A stretch of DNA of 59,653 nt from Rubrivivax sp. (GTDB lineage Bacteria > Pseudomonadota > Gammaproteobacteria > Burkholderiales > Burkholderiaceae), in contig JAEUOZ010000030.1 in assembly GCA_016790225.1 (NCBI GenBank), positions 1 through 59,653 on the forward strand, read 5' to 3'. Position numbers and translations under genes: made by a program. Shown piece after piece: positions 28,108 to 38,021 of this stretch. Position 1 is the first letter of the stretch. Each line of letters begins with the position of its first letter. The notes below the pieces were generated by a model that did not search any database, had not been told where the DNA came from, and saw only the letters and a program-made list of their open reading frames with translations.

Positions 28108-31100
28108 ATGACGACGAAGACACCGCTGGGATCGCATCGGGCCCGCCAGGCCACCGCCCGCGGCGCGGCGCTCGCGCTGATGGCGCTGGCCGCGTTGACG
28201 GCCTTCGGCAGCGCCGACGCCGCGAGCATCAGCCGCGCCACGCCGCAGGGCGAGGTGTCGCAGGTACGGCAACTGGTGCTGGGGTTCGACGTCCCGGTGG
28301 TGACGCTGGGCACCGGGGCCCAGCCCGATCCGGCCGAACTGCAGTGCGAAGGCCCCGTGCCGGAAGGCCGCGGCCGCTGGGTCAATCCGCAGCTGTGGAC
28401 CTACGACTTCCGCCGCTCGCTGCCGCCGGGCGTGAGCTGCACGCTGGCCATCAAGCCGGGCTGGAAGCCGCTGGAAGGCAGCCTCGGCGGGCGCACGCGC
28501 TTCAGCTTCCAGACCGGCGGGCCGGCGGTGGAGCGCATCGAGCCCTACGAGGGCGCGACGATCGAGGAAGACCAGCACTTCCTGCTGCAGTTCAACGGCG
28601 CCCCCAGTGCCGCCACGCTGGCCGCCAACGCCTGGTGCGAGGTCGAGGGCATCGGCGAGCGCCTGCCCGTGCGCATCGAGAGCGGCCCGCCGCGCGAGGC
28701 GCTGCTGCGCGAGCGGGGCCGCCTTCAGCAGGCCGATCGCCTGGTGCTCCTGAGCTGCCAGCGCCCGCTGCCCCACGAAGCGGGCCTGCGCCTGGTGCTG
28801 GGCCCGGGCATCGCGGCGCAGGCCAATGCCGCACTGCGCACGCGCGACACGCGCAGCTTCCGCTATAGCGTGCGGCGCGCCTTCAGCGCCGACTTCAGCT
28901 GCGAGCGCGAACGCGCGCAGGCGCCCTGCCTGCCGATCCGCCCGCTGTGGCTGCGCCTGTCCGAGTCGGTGCCGCGCGCGCTGGCGCAGCAGGTGCGGCT
29001 CAAGCCCGTGGCCGGTGGTGCCGCGCTGGCCCCGGTCTTCGACAAGGACAACAAGGACCCGGAAGTCAGCGAGCTGCGCTTTCCCGTGCCCTTGGCGGAG
29101 AACGCCCGTTATGTGATCGAGCTGCCGCGCGACTTCAAGGATGCCGCCGGGCGCCCGCTGGCCAATGCCGGCAGCTTTCCGCTGACGGTGGCCACCGGCG
29201 AGGCGCCGCCGATCGCCAAGCTGGCCGCCGCGCCCTTCGGCATCCTGGAGCGGCTGGCCGATCCGTCCCTGCCGGTGACGCTGCGTCATGTGCAGGGCGA
29301 TCTGCGCCCCGGCGCGAGCGCCGGCCAGGTGCGCGTGCTGCGGGTGCAGGAACCGCTGGCCATGCTGCAGGCCTACGCCCGCGTGCACAAGCTGCACGAG
29401 CGCGATCTGAGCGCGCGCGAAGCCGGCCAGCCGCGCGAGCGCTGGTTCGAGACCGTGGTGGAGAAGGACGAGCGCGGGCGCGAGGTGAAGCGGCAGGTCG
29501 AGCGCCGCGTGGGCACGCGCGAGATCGCGATGCTGAAGACCGAGGCCAGCGCGCGACGGCTGGATCTGCCCGCGCTGCAGGGCGGCGATCCGCGGCCCTT
29601 CGAAGTGGTGGGCATCCCGCTGCCCGAGCCCGGGCTGCACGTGGTGGAAATCGAATCGCGCCGCCTGGGCGAAGCCTTGCTGGCGCAGACCCCGGGCCAG
29701 CCGCCAGCGCCGATGTATGTGCGCAGCGCCGTGCTGGTGACCAACCTGGCCGTGCATGTGAAGACCGGCCGCGAGAACTCGCTGGTCTGGGTGACCTCGC
29801 TGGACCGTGCGCGCCCGGTACCGCAGGCCGAGGTGCAGGTCTTCGATTGCAGCGGCAAGCCGCTGTGGAGCGGGCGCAGCGATGCGCAGGGCCGCGCGCG
29901 CATCGAGCAGCCGCTGCCTACCGCGCGCACCGAGTGCCTGGCCGACGTGGGCTTCTTCGTCAGCGCGCGCAAGACCGACGAGCACGGCGTGGTGGATACC
30001 AGCTTCGCCTTCAGCAGCTGGAACGAAGGCATCAATCCCTGGCGCTTCAACCTGCCGCTGAGCGGGCCGCAGGAGCCCACGGTGCTGCGCGCCCACACGG
30101 TGTTCGACCGCACGCTGCTGCGCGCCGGCGAGACCGTGTCGATGAAGCACTTCATCCGCAGCGAGACCGCCGCGGGCCTGGCATGGCTCAAGCCCGAAGA
30201 CCTGCCCACCCGCGTGCGCATCGTGCACGAAGGCAGCGGCCAGGAGAGCACGCTGCCGATGAGCTGGAACGGCGTGCGCAGCAGCCTCACGAGCTGGAAT
30301 ATCCCGGCCGCTGCGCGCCTGGGCCATCACCTGGTGACGCTGGAGCGCCCCGCCAGCGGCAGCGGTGCGGCCCAGCGCCCGGCGCTCAGCCTGGACGCCG
30401 GCAGCTTCCGTGTGGAGGAGTTCCGTGTGCCGCTGGTGGATGCGCGGCTGGTGCCGCCCAAGGGCGCGCTGATCGCGCCGCAGGAGCTGGCGCTGGACGT
30501 GCAGATGAACTTCATGTCCGGCGGCCCGATGGCGCAGGCCGAGCTGCGCGGCACCGCGCAGTGGCGCGAACGCGGCCTGGCCTTCGAGGACTATCCGGCC
30601 TTCAGCTTCCAGCCGCCGCGCGACATCGCCGCCGGCACGCCGCCCGTGCCCGAGCCCGAGTCCGGCGAGGCCGCGGACAGCGCGGCCGCGCGCCTGGTGG
30701 CCGATCGCATGGCGCTGTCCACCGATCGCAACGGCAGCGCGCGCTGGGTGATGCCGCTGCCGGCGCAGCGTGTGCCGCGCGATCGGCCGGGCGAGATCCG
30801 CGCCGAGCTGAGCTATGCCGATCCCAACGGCGAGGTGCAGACCGTCAGCGCCCGCGTGCCCACCTGGCCCAGCGCCGTGGTGCTGGGTGTGCGCAGCGGC
30901 AGCTGGGCCAGCCAGCGCGGGCCCGTGCGTGTGAGCACGCTGGCGCTGGATGTCAGCGGCAAGCCGATCAAGGGCCAGGCCGTGGAGCTGCGTGGGCGGC
31001 TGCTGCAGACGCTGAGCACGCGCAAGCGCCTGGTCGGCGGCTTCTATGCCTACGACAACCGCACCGAAGTGCAGGACCTGGGCGTGCTGTGCACCGGCAA

Positions 31101-34100
31101 GACCGACGATCGCGGCCTGCTGGAGTGCGAGGCGCGGCTGGACAGTGCCGGCGAGGTGGAGCTGATCGCCAAGGCCCAGGATGCCGCAGGCCAGGCGGCG
31201 CAGGCCGCCACCAGCGTGTGGATCACGCGCCAGGGCGAGCTCTGGTTTGCGCAGGACAACGACGACCGCATCGACGTGCTGCCCGAGCGCAGCCGCTACG
31301 AACCTGGCGAGACCGCGCGCCTGCAGGTGCGCATGCCCTTTCGCGAGGCGACCGCCCTGGTGGCGATCGAGCGCGAAGGCGTGATCGACACGCGCGTGCT
31401 GACGCTGCGCGGCAACGACCCCACGGTGGAGCTGAAGATCGAGCCGGGCTGGGGCCCTAACGTCTATGTCAGTGTGCTGGCGGTGCGCGGGCGGGTGCGC
31501 GAAGTGCCCTGGACCTCGTTCTTCACCTGGGGCTGGAAGGAGCCGCTGTCCTGGGCGCGCGCCTGGCTGGGCGAGGGCAAGGACTACCAGCCGCCGACCG
31601 CGATGGTCGATCTGTCCAAGCCGACCTACAAGTTTGGCGTCGCGCAGCTCAAGGTCGGCCTGGCGGCGCACCAGCTGAAGGTGCAGGTCAGCGCCGACCA
31701 GGCGCAGTACACGATCCGCGGCAAGGCCCAGGTGCTGGTCAAGGTCAGCGGCCCGGACGGCCAGCCGGCCGCCGGGGCCGAAGTGGCCTTTGCCGCGGTC
31801 GACGAAGGCCTGCTGGCGCTGAAGGACAACGACTCCTGGGATCTGCTGGAGGCGATGCTGCGCGAGCGCCCCTGGGGCGTGGAAACCGCCACCGCGCAGA
31901 GCGAGGTGATCGGGCGACGCCACTACGGGCGCAAGGCCGTGGCCGCCGGGGGTGGCGGGGGTCGCGCCGGCGCGCGCGAGCTGCTGGACACCCTGCTGCT
32001 GTGGAAGCCGGCCGTCACGCTGGATGCCCGCGGCGAGGCGCGCATCGAGGTGCCGCTGAACGATTCGCTCACCAGCTTCCGGCTGGTGGCCGTGGCCGAT
32101 GCCGGGGTGCAGACCTTCGGCAGCGGCTTCACGCGCATCCGCGTGACGCAGGATCTGCAGGTGCTGGCCGGCCTGCCGCCGCTGGTGCGCGAAGGCGACC
32201 GCTTTGCGGCCCAGCTCACGCTGCGCAACACCACGGCGCGCGAGATGGCGGTGCGCGCCAGCCTGAACGGCACCGTCAACACGCCGGCCGGTGCCGGCGG
32301 CGCCGATCTGGCGCGCACGCCGCTGAACCTGCCGCCGCAGGACACGCGCATCCCGGCCGGCGGCACCGCGGCGCTGAGCTGGCCGGTGCAGGTGCCCGCC
32401 GGCGCCATCAGCATCCAGTGGGAAGCGGCGGCCGAAGAGACCCCGGGCGGCGCCGGCAAGGCCAGCGACCGCCTGCGCCAGCTGCAGCTGGTGAAGGAGA
32501 GCGTGCCCACACGCGTGCTGCAAGCCAGCGTGCAGCCGCTGGACGGCAGCTTCAGCCTGCCGGTGCAGGTGCCGGCGCAGGCCTTGGCCGGGCCTGACGG
32601 CAGCCGCCGCGGGGGCCTGGCGGTGGTGGCCCAGGCGCAGCTCAGCGGCGCGCTGCCCGGCATCCGCCGCTATTTCGAGACCTACCCCTTCACCTGCCTG
32701 GAGCAGCAGGCCTCCAAGGCCATCGGCCTGCGCGATGACGCGCAATGGACCGCGCTGATGCAGGCGCTGCCCACCTACCTGGACAGCGACGGCCTGGCGG
32801 CCTACTTCCCCCCGCGCGAGGCTGACGCGCCGCGCGGCAGCGACGTGCTGAGCGCCTACCTCCTGAGCACCGCGCACGAGGCCGGCTGGGAGATCCCCGC
32901 CCCGGCGCGCGAGCGCATGCTGCAGGGGCTGGCCGCCTTCGTGCAGGGCCGCATCGAGCGCCGCTTCTGGGCGCCCCGCGCCGATCTGGAGGTGCGCAAG
33001 CTCGCCGCGCTGGCCGCGCTGGCCCGCCACGGCAAGGCCGATGCGCGCTGGCTGGGCTCGGTGCGCACCAGCGCCGAGGCGCAGGCCGCCTGGCCCACCG
33101 CCGCGCTGATCGACTGGCTGGGCGTGCTGCAGCGGATGCCGGCGCTGCCCGAGCGCAGCGCGCAGCTGGCGCAGGCCCAGCAGCAGCTGCGCGCGCGCCT
33201 GGTGCTGGGCGGCACCACGCTGCGCTTCAGCCAGGAAGAGAACGATTTCTGGTGGTGGCTGATGGACAGCGCCGACAGCAATGCCGCGCGGCTGATCCTG
33301 GCCGTCATGGATGAGCCCGGCTGGCGCGAGGACCTGCCGCGCCTGGTGGTGGGCCACCTCGCACGACAGCAGCGCGGCGCCTGGCTGACGACCACCGCCA
33401 ACGCCTGGAGCGCGCTGGCGCTGGAGCGCTTCGGCCGCCGCTTCGAGAGCGTGCCCGTGGCCGGCCGCACACGGGCCACGCTGGCGGCGCCGGGCGCCGC
33501 GGCGGGCTCCGCTGCCCCGGCCACGATCGACTGGCCGGCCCGGCTCGAAGGCACGCGGCTGCTGCTGCCCTGGCCGGCGCAGGCCGCCACGCTGAACCTG
33601 CAGCACGAAGGCAGCGGGCGCCCGTGGATCACCGTGCAGAGCCTGGCCGCCGTGCCGCTGACGGCACCCGTGCGCGCCGGCTATGCCGTCACACGCAGCG
33701 TCAGCGCCGTGCAGGCGCGCCAGGCGGGTGTCTTCAGCCGCGGCGATGTGCTGCGCGTGCGGCTGGAGATCGAAGCCCTGGCCGACATGAGCTGGGTCGT
33801 GCTGAGCGACCCGGTGCCCGCAGGCGCCACGATCCTGGGCAGCGGTCTGGGCCGCGACAGCGCCATCGCCACGGGGACCGAGCGCCGCGAGGGCGCGGCC
33901 TGGGCTGCCTATGAAGAGCGCAGCTTCGAGGCCTTCCGCAGCTACTGGGGCTACCTGCCACGCGGGCGGCATGTGCTGGAGTACACGCTGCGCCTGAACA
34001 ACCCCGGCCGCTTCGGCCTGCCGCCCACACGCGTGGAAGCCATGTACGCGCCGGAAAGCTTCGGCGAGACCCCCAACGCGGCACTGGAGGTGCAGCCGTG

Positions 34101-34101
34101 A
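28108..34101 (+). CDS. Bacterial alpha-2-macroglobulin (YfhM-like)
   Basis: 1997 residues. It begins with a signal peptide (AALALMALAALTAFGSADA) but no lipobox Cys, unlike the lipoprotein E. coli YfhM, so it should be soluble periplasmic or anchored otherwise. Macroglobulin-like beta domains fill the N-terminal two thirds. The thioester motif C1530-L-E-Q (YPFTCLEQQASKAIG) in the helical TED domain is intact and would trap proteases covalently. AGGGGGRAGARELLDTL near 1270 is a flexible stretch before the conserved LLWKPAVTLDARGEA. GAGGGG ribosome site. First gene of the operon with pbpC. Confidence 0.93.
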   Translation: MTTKTPLGSHRARQATARGAALALMALAALTAFGSADAASISRATPQGEVSQVRQLVLGFDVPVVTLGTGAQPDPAELQCEGPVPEGRGRWVNPQLWTYDFRRSLPPGVSCTLAIKPGWKPLEGSLGGRTRFSFQTGGPAVERIEPYEGATIEEDQHFLLQFNGAPSAATLAANAWCEVEGIGERLPVRIESGPPREALLRERGRLQQADRLVLLSCQRPLPHEAGLRLVLGPGIAAQANAALRTRDTRSFRYSVRRAFSADFSCERERAQAPCLPIRPLWLRLSESVPRALAQQVRLKPVAGGAALAPVFDKDNKDPEVSELRFPVPLAENARYVIELPRDFKDAAGRPLANAGSFPLTVATGEAPPIAKLAAAPFGILERLADPSLPVTLRHVQGDLRPGASAGQVRVLRVQEPLAMLQAYARVHKLHERDLSAREAGQPRERWFETVVEKDERGREVKRQVERRVGTREIAMLKTEASARRLDLPALQGGDPRPFEVVGIPLPEPGLHVVEIESRRLGEALLAQTPGQPPAPMYVRSAVLVTNLAVHVKTGRENSLVWVTSLDRARPVPQAEVQVFDCSGKPLWSGRSDAQGRARIEQPLPTARTECLADVGFFVSARKTDEHGVVDTSFAFSSWNEGINPWRFNLPLSGPQEPTVLRAHTVFDRTLLRAGETVSMKHFIRSETAAGLAWLKPEDLPTRVRIVHEGSGQESTLPMSWNGVRSSLTSWNIPAAARLGHHLVTLERPASGSGAAQRPALSLDAGSFRVEEFRVPLVDARLVPPKGALIAPQELALDVQMNFMSGGPMAQAELRGTAQWRERGLAFEDYPAFSFQPPRDIAAGTPPVPEPESGEAADSAAARLVADRMALSTDRNGSARWVMPLPAQRVPRDRPGEIRAELSYADPNGEVQTVSARVPTWPSAVVLGVRSGSWASQRGPVRVSTLALDVSGKPIKGQAVELRGRLLQTLSTRKRLVGGFYAYDNRTEVQDLGVLCTGKTDDRGLLECEARLDSAGEVELIAKAQDAAGQAAQAATSVWITRQGELWFAQDNDDRIDVLPERSRYEPGETARLQVRMPFREATALVAIEREGVIDTRVLTLRGNDPTVELKIEPGWGPNVYVSVLAVRGRVREVPWTSFFTWGWKEPLSWARAWLGEGKDYQPPTAMVDLSKPTYKFGVAQLKVGLAAHQLKVQVSADQAQYTIRGKAQVLVKVSGPDGQPAAGAEVAFAAVDEGLLALKDNDSWDLLEAMLRERPWGVETATAQSEVIGRRHYGRKAVAAGGGGGRAGARELLDTLLLWKPAVTLDARGEARIEVPLNDSLTSFRLVAVADAGVQTFGSGFTRIRVTQDLQVLAGLPPLVREGDRFAAQLTLRNTTAREMAVRASLNGTVNTPAGAGGADLARTPLNLPPQDTRIPAGGTAALSWPVQVPAGAISIQWEAAAEETPGGAGKASDRLRQLQLVKESVPTRVLQASVQPLDGSFSLPVQVPAQALAGPDGSRRGGLAVVAQAQLSGALPGIRRYFETYPFTCLEQQASKAIGLRDDAQWTALMQALPTYLDSDGLAAYFPPREADAPRGSDVLSAYLLSTAHEAGWEIPAPARERMLQGLAAFVQGRIERRFWAPRADLEVRKLAALAALARHGKADARWLGSVRTSAEAQAAWPTAALIDWLGVLQRMPALPERSAQLAQAQQQLRARLVLGGTTLRFSQEENDFWWWLMDSADSNAARLILAVMDEPGWREDLPRLVVGHLARQQRGAWLTTTANAWSALALERFGRRFESVPVAGRTRATLAAPGAAAGSAAPATIDWPARLEGTRLLLPWPAQAATLNLQHEGSGRPWITVQSLAAVPLTAPVRAGYAVTRSVSAVQARQAGVFSRGDVLRVRLEIEALADMSWVVLSDPVPAGATILGSGLGRDSAIATGTERREGAAWAAYEERSFEAFRSYWGYLPRGRHVLEYTLRLNNPGRFGLPPTRVEAMYAPESFGETPNAALEVQP

Positions 34102-36311
34102 GGCGAGCGGCCGACGGGCGCGCCCTGCCCGGGCGCGCGTGCGCCACGCGCGCATCGCGGGCTCTGCTGGCCTGCGCCGCGCTGCTGCTGGCCGCCGCTC
34201 CGGCCCGCGCCGTGCCCGGCTTTGCCGAGGTGCGGGCCGCGCACCGGCCTTCGGATCAGGCGCTGCTGGATCGCCACGGCACGCCCATCCAGACCCTGCG
34301 CGTGGACCGCGGCGTGCGGCGCCTGCACTGGGTGCCGATCGAGCAGCTCTCGCCCGCGCTGCTGGAAGCCATCGTGCTCAGCGAAGACCGGCGCTTCTGG
34401 CAGCACAGCGGCGTCGATTGGGCCGGCGTGGCACGCAGCGCCTGGGCCAACGTCTGGAATACGCGCACGCAGGGCGCCTCCACGCTGACCATGCAGCTGG
34501 CCGGGCTCATCGACGAAGGCCTCGCGCGGCCCGTGGGCGGGCGCAGCGTGGGCCAGAAGCTGGGCCAGGCGATCACCGCCACGCAGCTGGAAGCGCGCTG
34601 GCAGAAGCACCAGATCCTCGAGGCCTATCTCAACACCGTGCCGCTGCGCGGCGAACTGGTGGGCATCGAGGCGCTGGCGCAGACACTGTTCAACAAGCAC
34701 AGCAGCGGGCTGGACGCGCAGGAGGCCGCCATCGCCGCAGCCCTGGTGCGCGCGCCCAACGCGCCCGCCGCGCGCGTGGCCGAGCGCGCCTGCGGCGTGC
34801 TGGCGCTGCAGCAGCGGCCCTGCACCGGCGTGGCCGGCCTGACCGAGGCCGCCCTCAGGCGCCCGGGCACCAGCCCCTTGGGTGAACAGTTGGCGCCCCA
34901 CGCAGCCCGCCAGCTGCTGAAGGCGGGCGCGCAGCAGCCGGCCGCCAGCACGCTGGATGCCGGCCTGCAGCGCCTGGCGCTGCGCAGCCTGCGCCAGCAG
35001 CTGGGCGAGCTGACGCGCCGCAACGTCGAGGACGGCGCGGTGATCGTGCTGGACAACCGCAGCGGCGAGGTGCTGGCCTGGGTGGGCAGCACTGGCGCGG
35101 GCCTGTCGGACGCGCCGCAGGTGGACGGCGTGCTGGCGCGGCGCCAGCCGGGCTCCACGCTGAAGCCCTTCGTCTACCAGCTGGCCTTCGAGCGCCGCCT
35201 GCTGACACCGGCTTCGCTGCTGGACGATTCACCCGCGCAGATCAGCACCGGCGCCGGGCTGTACCTGCCGCAGAACTACGACCGGCGCTTTCGCGGCTGG
35301 GTGAGCACGCGCCAGGCCCTGGGCAGCAGCCTGAACATCCCGGCCGTGCGCGCCGGTGCCCTGCTGCCCCCCGATGCGCTGCTGCAGCGCCTGAATGCGC
35401 TGGGCCTGAAGCTGCCCCACACCGGCGGCTTCTACGGCCAGGCGCTCGCGCTGGGCAGTGCCGAGGTCACGCTGCTGGGCCTGACCAATGCCTACCGCAC
35501 GCTGGCCAATGGCGGCCTGCACAGCGAGGTGCGCCTGCAAGGCCCGGCGCCGGATCGCGCCGCGGGCGCGACGCCGAGCCCGCTGGCCAGCGCGTCTGCG
35601 CCGCGCCGCGTGGCCGATGCGGCGGCCAGCTTCCTGGTCACCGACATCCTGGCCGACAACGCCGCGCGCGCCGCCACCTTCGGCCTGGACAGCGCGCTGG
35701 CGCTGCCCTTCCACGCCGCGGTGAAGACCGGCACCAGCAAGGACCTGCGCGACAACTGGTGCATCGGCTACAGCAGCCGCTACACCGTGGGCGTGTGGGT
35801 GGGCAATGCCAGCGGCGCGCCGATGCACGAGGTCTCCGGCGTCAGTGGCGCGGCGCCGGTGTGGCGCACGTTGATGCTGGCGCTGCACGAAGGCCGCCCG
35901 CCGCCCGCCCCCGCGCTGCCCGCGGGCGTGGTGGCCAGCGCGCTGCGCCACGCCGACGAGCGCGAGCCGCCGCGCACCGAGCTCTTCCTGGCCGGCACCG
36001 AGATCGCGCTCGTGCAGCCAACGGCGCAGATCAGCCACCGGGCGCAGCGCTTCGGCATCACGCATCCGCGCGACGGCAGCCTGCTGGCGCTGGATCCGGA
36101 CATCCCGCCCGCGGCGCAGCGCCTGGTGCTGGAAGGCGAATCCGGCACCTGGCTGGTGAACGGCCGGCGCGTGGGCCAGGGGCCGCGCGCCAGCTGGGCG
36201 CCCTGGCCCGGGCGCCACGTCGTGAGCCTGGTCGGCGCGGACGGCCGCGAGCGCCAGCGCGTGCGCATCGAGGTGCGCGGCGCCGGCCTGAAGCCGGGCG
36301 TGCGGGGATGA
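34098..36311 (+). CDS. pbpC: Penicillin-binding protein 1C
   Basis: 737 residues from GTG 34098, overlapping the macroglobulin stop by 4 bp. Signal-anchor near residues 15-32. GT51 domain with SEDRRFWQHSGVDW and GASTLTMQLAGL; transpeptidase with nucleophile S353-T-L-K (PGSTLKPFVYQ), SLN (LGSSLNIPAVRA) and KTGTS; then the PBP1C C-terminal domain with ITHPRDGSLLALDPDIP. In enterobacteria pbpC likewise follows the macroglobulin gene, and the pair is thought to repair walls breached by an attacker. Confidence 0.94.
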   Translation: MRRAADGRALPGRACATRASRALLACAALLLAAAPARAVPGFAEVRAAHRPSDQALLDRHGTPIQTLRVDRGVRRLHWVPIEQLSPALLEAIVLSEDRRFWQHSGVDWAGVARSAWANVWNTRTQGASTLTMQLAGLIDEGLARPVGGRSVGQKLGQAITATQLEARWQKHQILEAYLNTVPLRGELVGIEALAQTLFNKHSSGLDAQEAAIAAALVRAPNAPAARVAERACGVLALQQRPCTGVAGLTEAALRRPGTSPLGEQLAPHAARQLLKAGAQQPAASTLDAGLQRLALRSLRQQLGELTRRNVEDGAVIVLDNRSGEVLAWVGSTGAGLSDAPQVDGVLARRQPGSTLKPFVYQLAFERRLLTPASLLDDSPAQISTGAGLYLPQNYDRRFRGWVSTRQALGSSLNIPAVRAGALLPPDALLQRLNALGLKLPHTGGFYGQALALGSAEVTLLGLTNAYRTLANGGLHSEVRLQGPAPDRAAGATPSPLASASAPRRVADAAASFLVTDILADNAARAATFGLDSALALPFHAAVKTGTSKDLRDNWCIGYSSRYTVGVWVGNASGAPMHEVSGVSGAAPVWRTLMLALHEGRPPPAPALPAGVVASALRHADEREPPRTELFLAGTEIALVQPTAQISHRAQRFGITHPRDGSLLALDPDIPPAAQRLVLEGESGTWLVNGRRVGQGPRASWAPWPGRHVVSLVGADGRERQRVRIEVRGAGLKPGVRG

Positions 36312-37081
36312 GCGCGCCGCCGCCCGCGCAGCCCTTGCTGGCCCTGCAGGACGTGAGCCTGCACCACGCGGGCGGCGTGCTGGCGCTGCAGGGCTTGACG
36401 CTGCAGGCCGCGGCGGGTGAGTGGATCGCGCTGGTCGGGCCCTCGGGCTGCGGCAAGAGCACCGCACTGCGCCTGCTGGCCGGCCTGCTGCCCGCCAGCG
36501 GCGGTGAGGTGTCCGCCCCGGCCGCTGCGCCGGGGGCTGCGGACCCGGCCACCGCCTTCGTGCTGCAGGAGCCCACGCTGATGCCCTGGGCCAGCGTGTT
36601 CGACAACGTCTGGCTGCCGTTGCGCCTGCAGGGCCGCAGCCGCGCCGAGAGCGCCGCGGCCGTGCGCCAGCAGCTGCAGGCCGTGGGCCTGGCGGAGTTC
36701 GAGCGCGCGCGGCCGGCGCAGCTGTCCGGCGGCATGAAGATGCGCGTGTCCATCGCCCGCGCGCTGGTCACGCAGCCCCGCGTGCTGCTGATGGACGAGC
36801 CCTTTGCTGCGCTGGACGATTTCACCCGGCAGAAGCTGCAAGGTGATCTGCTGCAGTGGTGGCAGCGGCTGCGCCCGGCCACCGTCTTCGTCACACACAA
36901 CGTGGCCGAGGCGGTCTACCTGAGCCAGCGCGTGCTGGTGATGTCGCCCCGGCCCGGGCGCGTGGTGGCGGAGATCGCCGTGCCGCAGGCGCACCCGCGC
37001 GAGCGCGGCTTTCGCCTGTCTGCCGCGTTCTTCGAGTGCTGCCGCCAGGTGAGCCTGGCGCTGGAAGAGGCCGTCGCATGA
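36308..37081 (+). CDS. NitT/TauT-type ABC transporter ATP-binding protein
   Basis: 257 residues from ATG 36308 (ATGA overlap with pbpC). Walker A GPSGCGKST, Q-loop VLQEPTLMPWASV, signature LSGGMKMRVSIARAL, Walker B RVLLMDEPFAALDD and switch His in FVTHNVAEAVYLSQR. The pattern is that of the SsuB/TauC/ThiZ group importing small sulfonates, nitrate or thiamine precursors. Probably translated from the same mRNA as pbpC, and pairs with the following permease and receptor genes. Confidence 0.92.
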   Translation: MSAPPPAQPLLALQDVSLHHAGGVLALQGLTLQAAAGEWIALVGPSGCGKSTALRLLAGLLPASGGEVSAPAAAPGAADPATAFVLQEPTLMPWASVFDNVWLPLRLQGRSRAESAAAVRQQLQAVGLAEFERARPAQLSGGMKMRVSIARALVTQPRVLLMDEPFAALDDFTRQKLQGDLLQWWQRLRPATVFVTHNVAEAVYLSQRVLVMSPRPGRVVAEIAVPQAHPRERGFRLSAAFFECCRQVSLALEEAVA

Positions 37082-37938
37082 AGCCGGATGTGGGCTCCAC
37101 AGCGCGCGCGCCGGGCGGGGCGGCGCGCACCGTGTCGGCGGCGCCGCACGCCCAGGGCGGCCCGCTGCAGCGCATCGGCCTGCCGGCGCTGATGCTGCTG
37201 GGCCTGCTGCTCGCCTGGGAACTGCTGGTGCGCCTGGCGCAGATCCCGGCCTACACGCTGCCGGCGCCTTCGCTGATCGCGCAGACCCTGGCCGCCAATG
37301 CGCCCTCGCTGGCCGCGAGCTGGTGGAATACGCTGCAGATCACGCTGGGCGCGCTGGCACTGGCCTGCGCGGGCGGCGTGCTGATCGCCGCGGTCTTTGC
37401 GCTCTCGCCCACGCTGGAGCGCGCCTTCTTTCCGGTGGCCGTGGTGCTGCAGGTCACGCCCATCGTCGCCGTCGCGCCGCTGATCCTGATCTATGTGGAC
37501 AGCACCACCGCCGCGCTGCTGCTGTGCGCCTGGATCGTGGCCTTCTTCCCGATCCTGTCCAACACCGTGGTGGGCCTGCGCGCGGTGGACCGCCATCTGG
37601 CCGAGCTCTTCCAGCTCTACCGCGCCACCCGATGGCAGCGTCTGGCCCTGCTGCGCGCGCCCTCGGCGCTGCCCTACTTCCTGGCCGGGCTGAAGATCAG
37701 CGGCGGCCTGAGCCTGATCGGTGCCGTCACGGCCGAGATGGTGGCCGGCGCGGCCGGGCGCGACACGGGCCTGGCCTCGCGCATCCTGGAGGCCAGCTTC
37801 CGCACCGAGACGCCCAAGATGTTTGCCGCGCTGGCGCTGCTGGTGCTGACCGGCGTGCTGATCTTCGGGCTGCTGCACGCGCTGTCCCGCGCCTGGCTGG
37901 GCCCGCGCGAGGGTTCAGAATCGCAGGGCTGGGATTGA
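37078..37938 (+). CDS. NitT/TauT-type ABC transporter permease
   Basis: 286 residues, ATGA overlap with the ATPase gene. About six membrane segments follow a roughly 35-residue cytoplasmic lead. The EAA loop is visible as LFQLYRATRWQRLALLRAPSALPYFLAGLKISGGLSLIGAVTAEMV. BPD-type inner-membrane subunit. The fused lead is Ala/Gly rich without a domain. The specificity is set by the adjacent receptor. Confidence 0.92.
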   Translation: MKPDVGSTARAPGGAARTVSAAPHAQGGPLQRIGLPALMLLGLLLAWELLVRLAQIPAYTLPAPSLIAQTLAANAPSLAASWWNTLQITLGALALACAGGVLIAAVFALSPTLERAFFPVAVVLQVTPIVAVAPLILIYVDSTTAALLLCAWIVAFFPILSNTVVGLRAVDRHLAELFQLYRATRWQRLALLRAPSALPYFLAGLKISGGLSLIGAVTAEMVAGAAGRDTGLASRILEASFRTETPKMFAALALLVLTGVLIFGLLHALSRAWLGPREGSESQGWD

Positions 37939-38021
37939 CGGCCCGCCGCGCGCCCGCCGCCCGGCCGCCGGTCCACCGGGCTGCGCTGGCGGCCACCCTC
38001 AACGCAACAGGAGCCCCCGAC

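Noticed and set aside
28063..34155. 2030-codon open frame on the minus strand opposite the macroglobulin gene
   Set aside because: It is the mirror of a clear gene in high-GC DNA: His/Gln/Arg/Ala-rich, without domains, while the plus strand has all family motifs.
38000..38021. TPP riboswitch in front of the NMT1-like receptor
   Set aside because: The 83-bp gap is too short for one and has no THI-box-like sequence.
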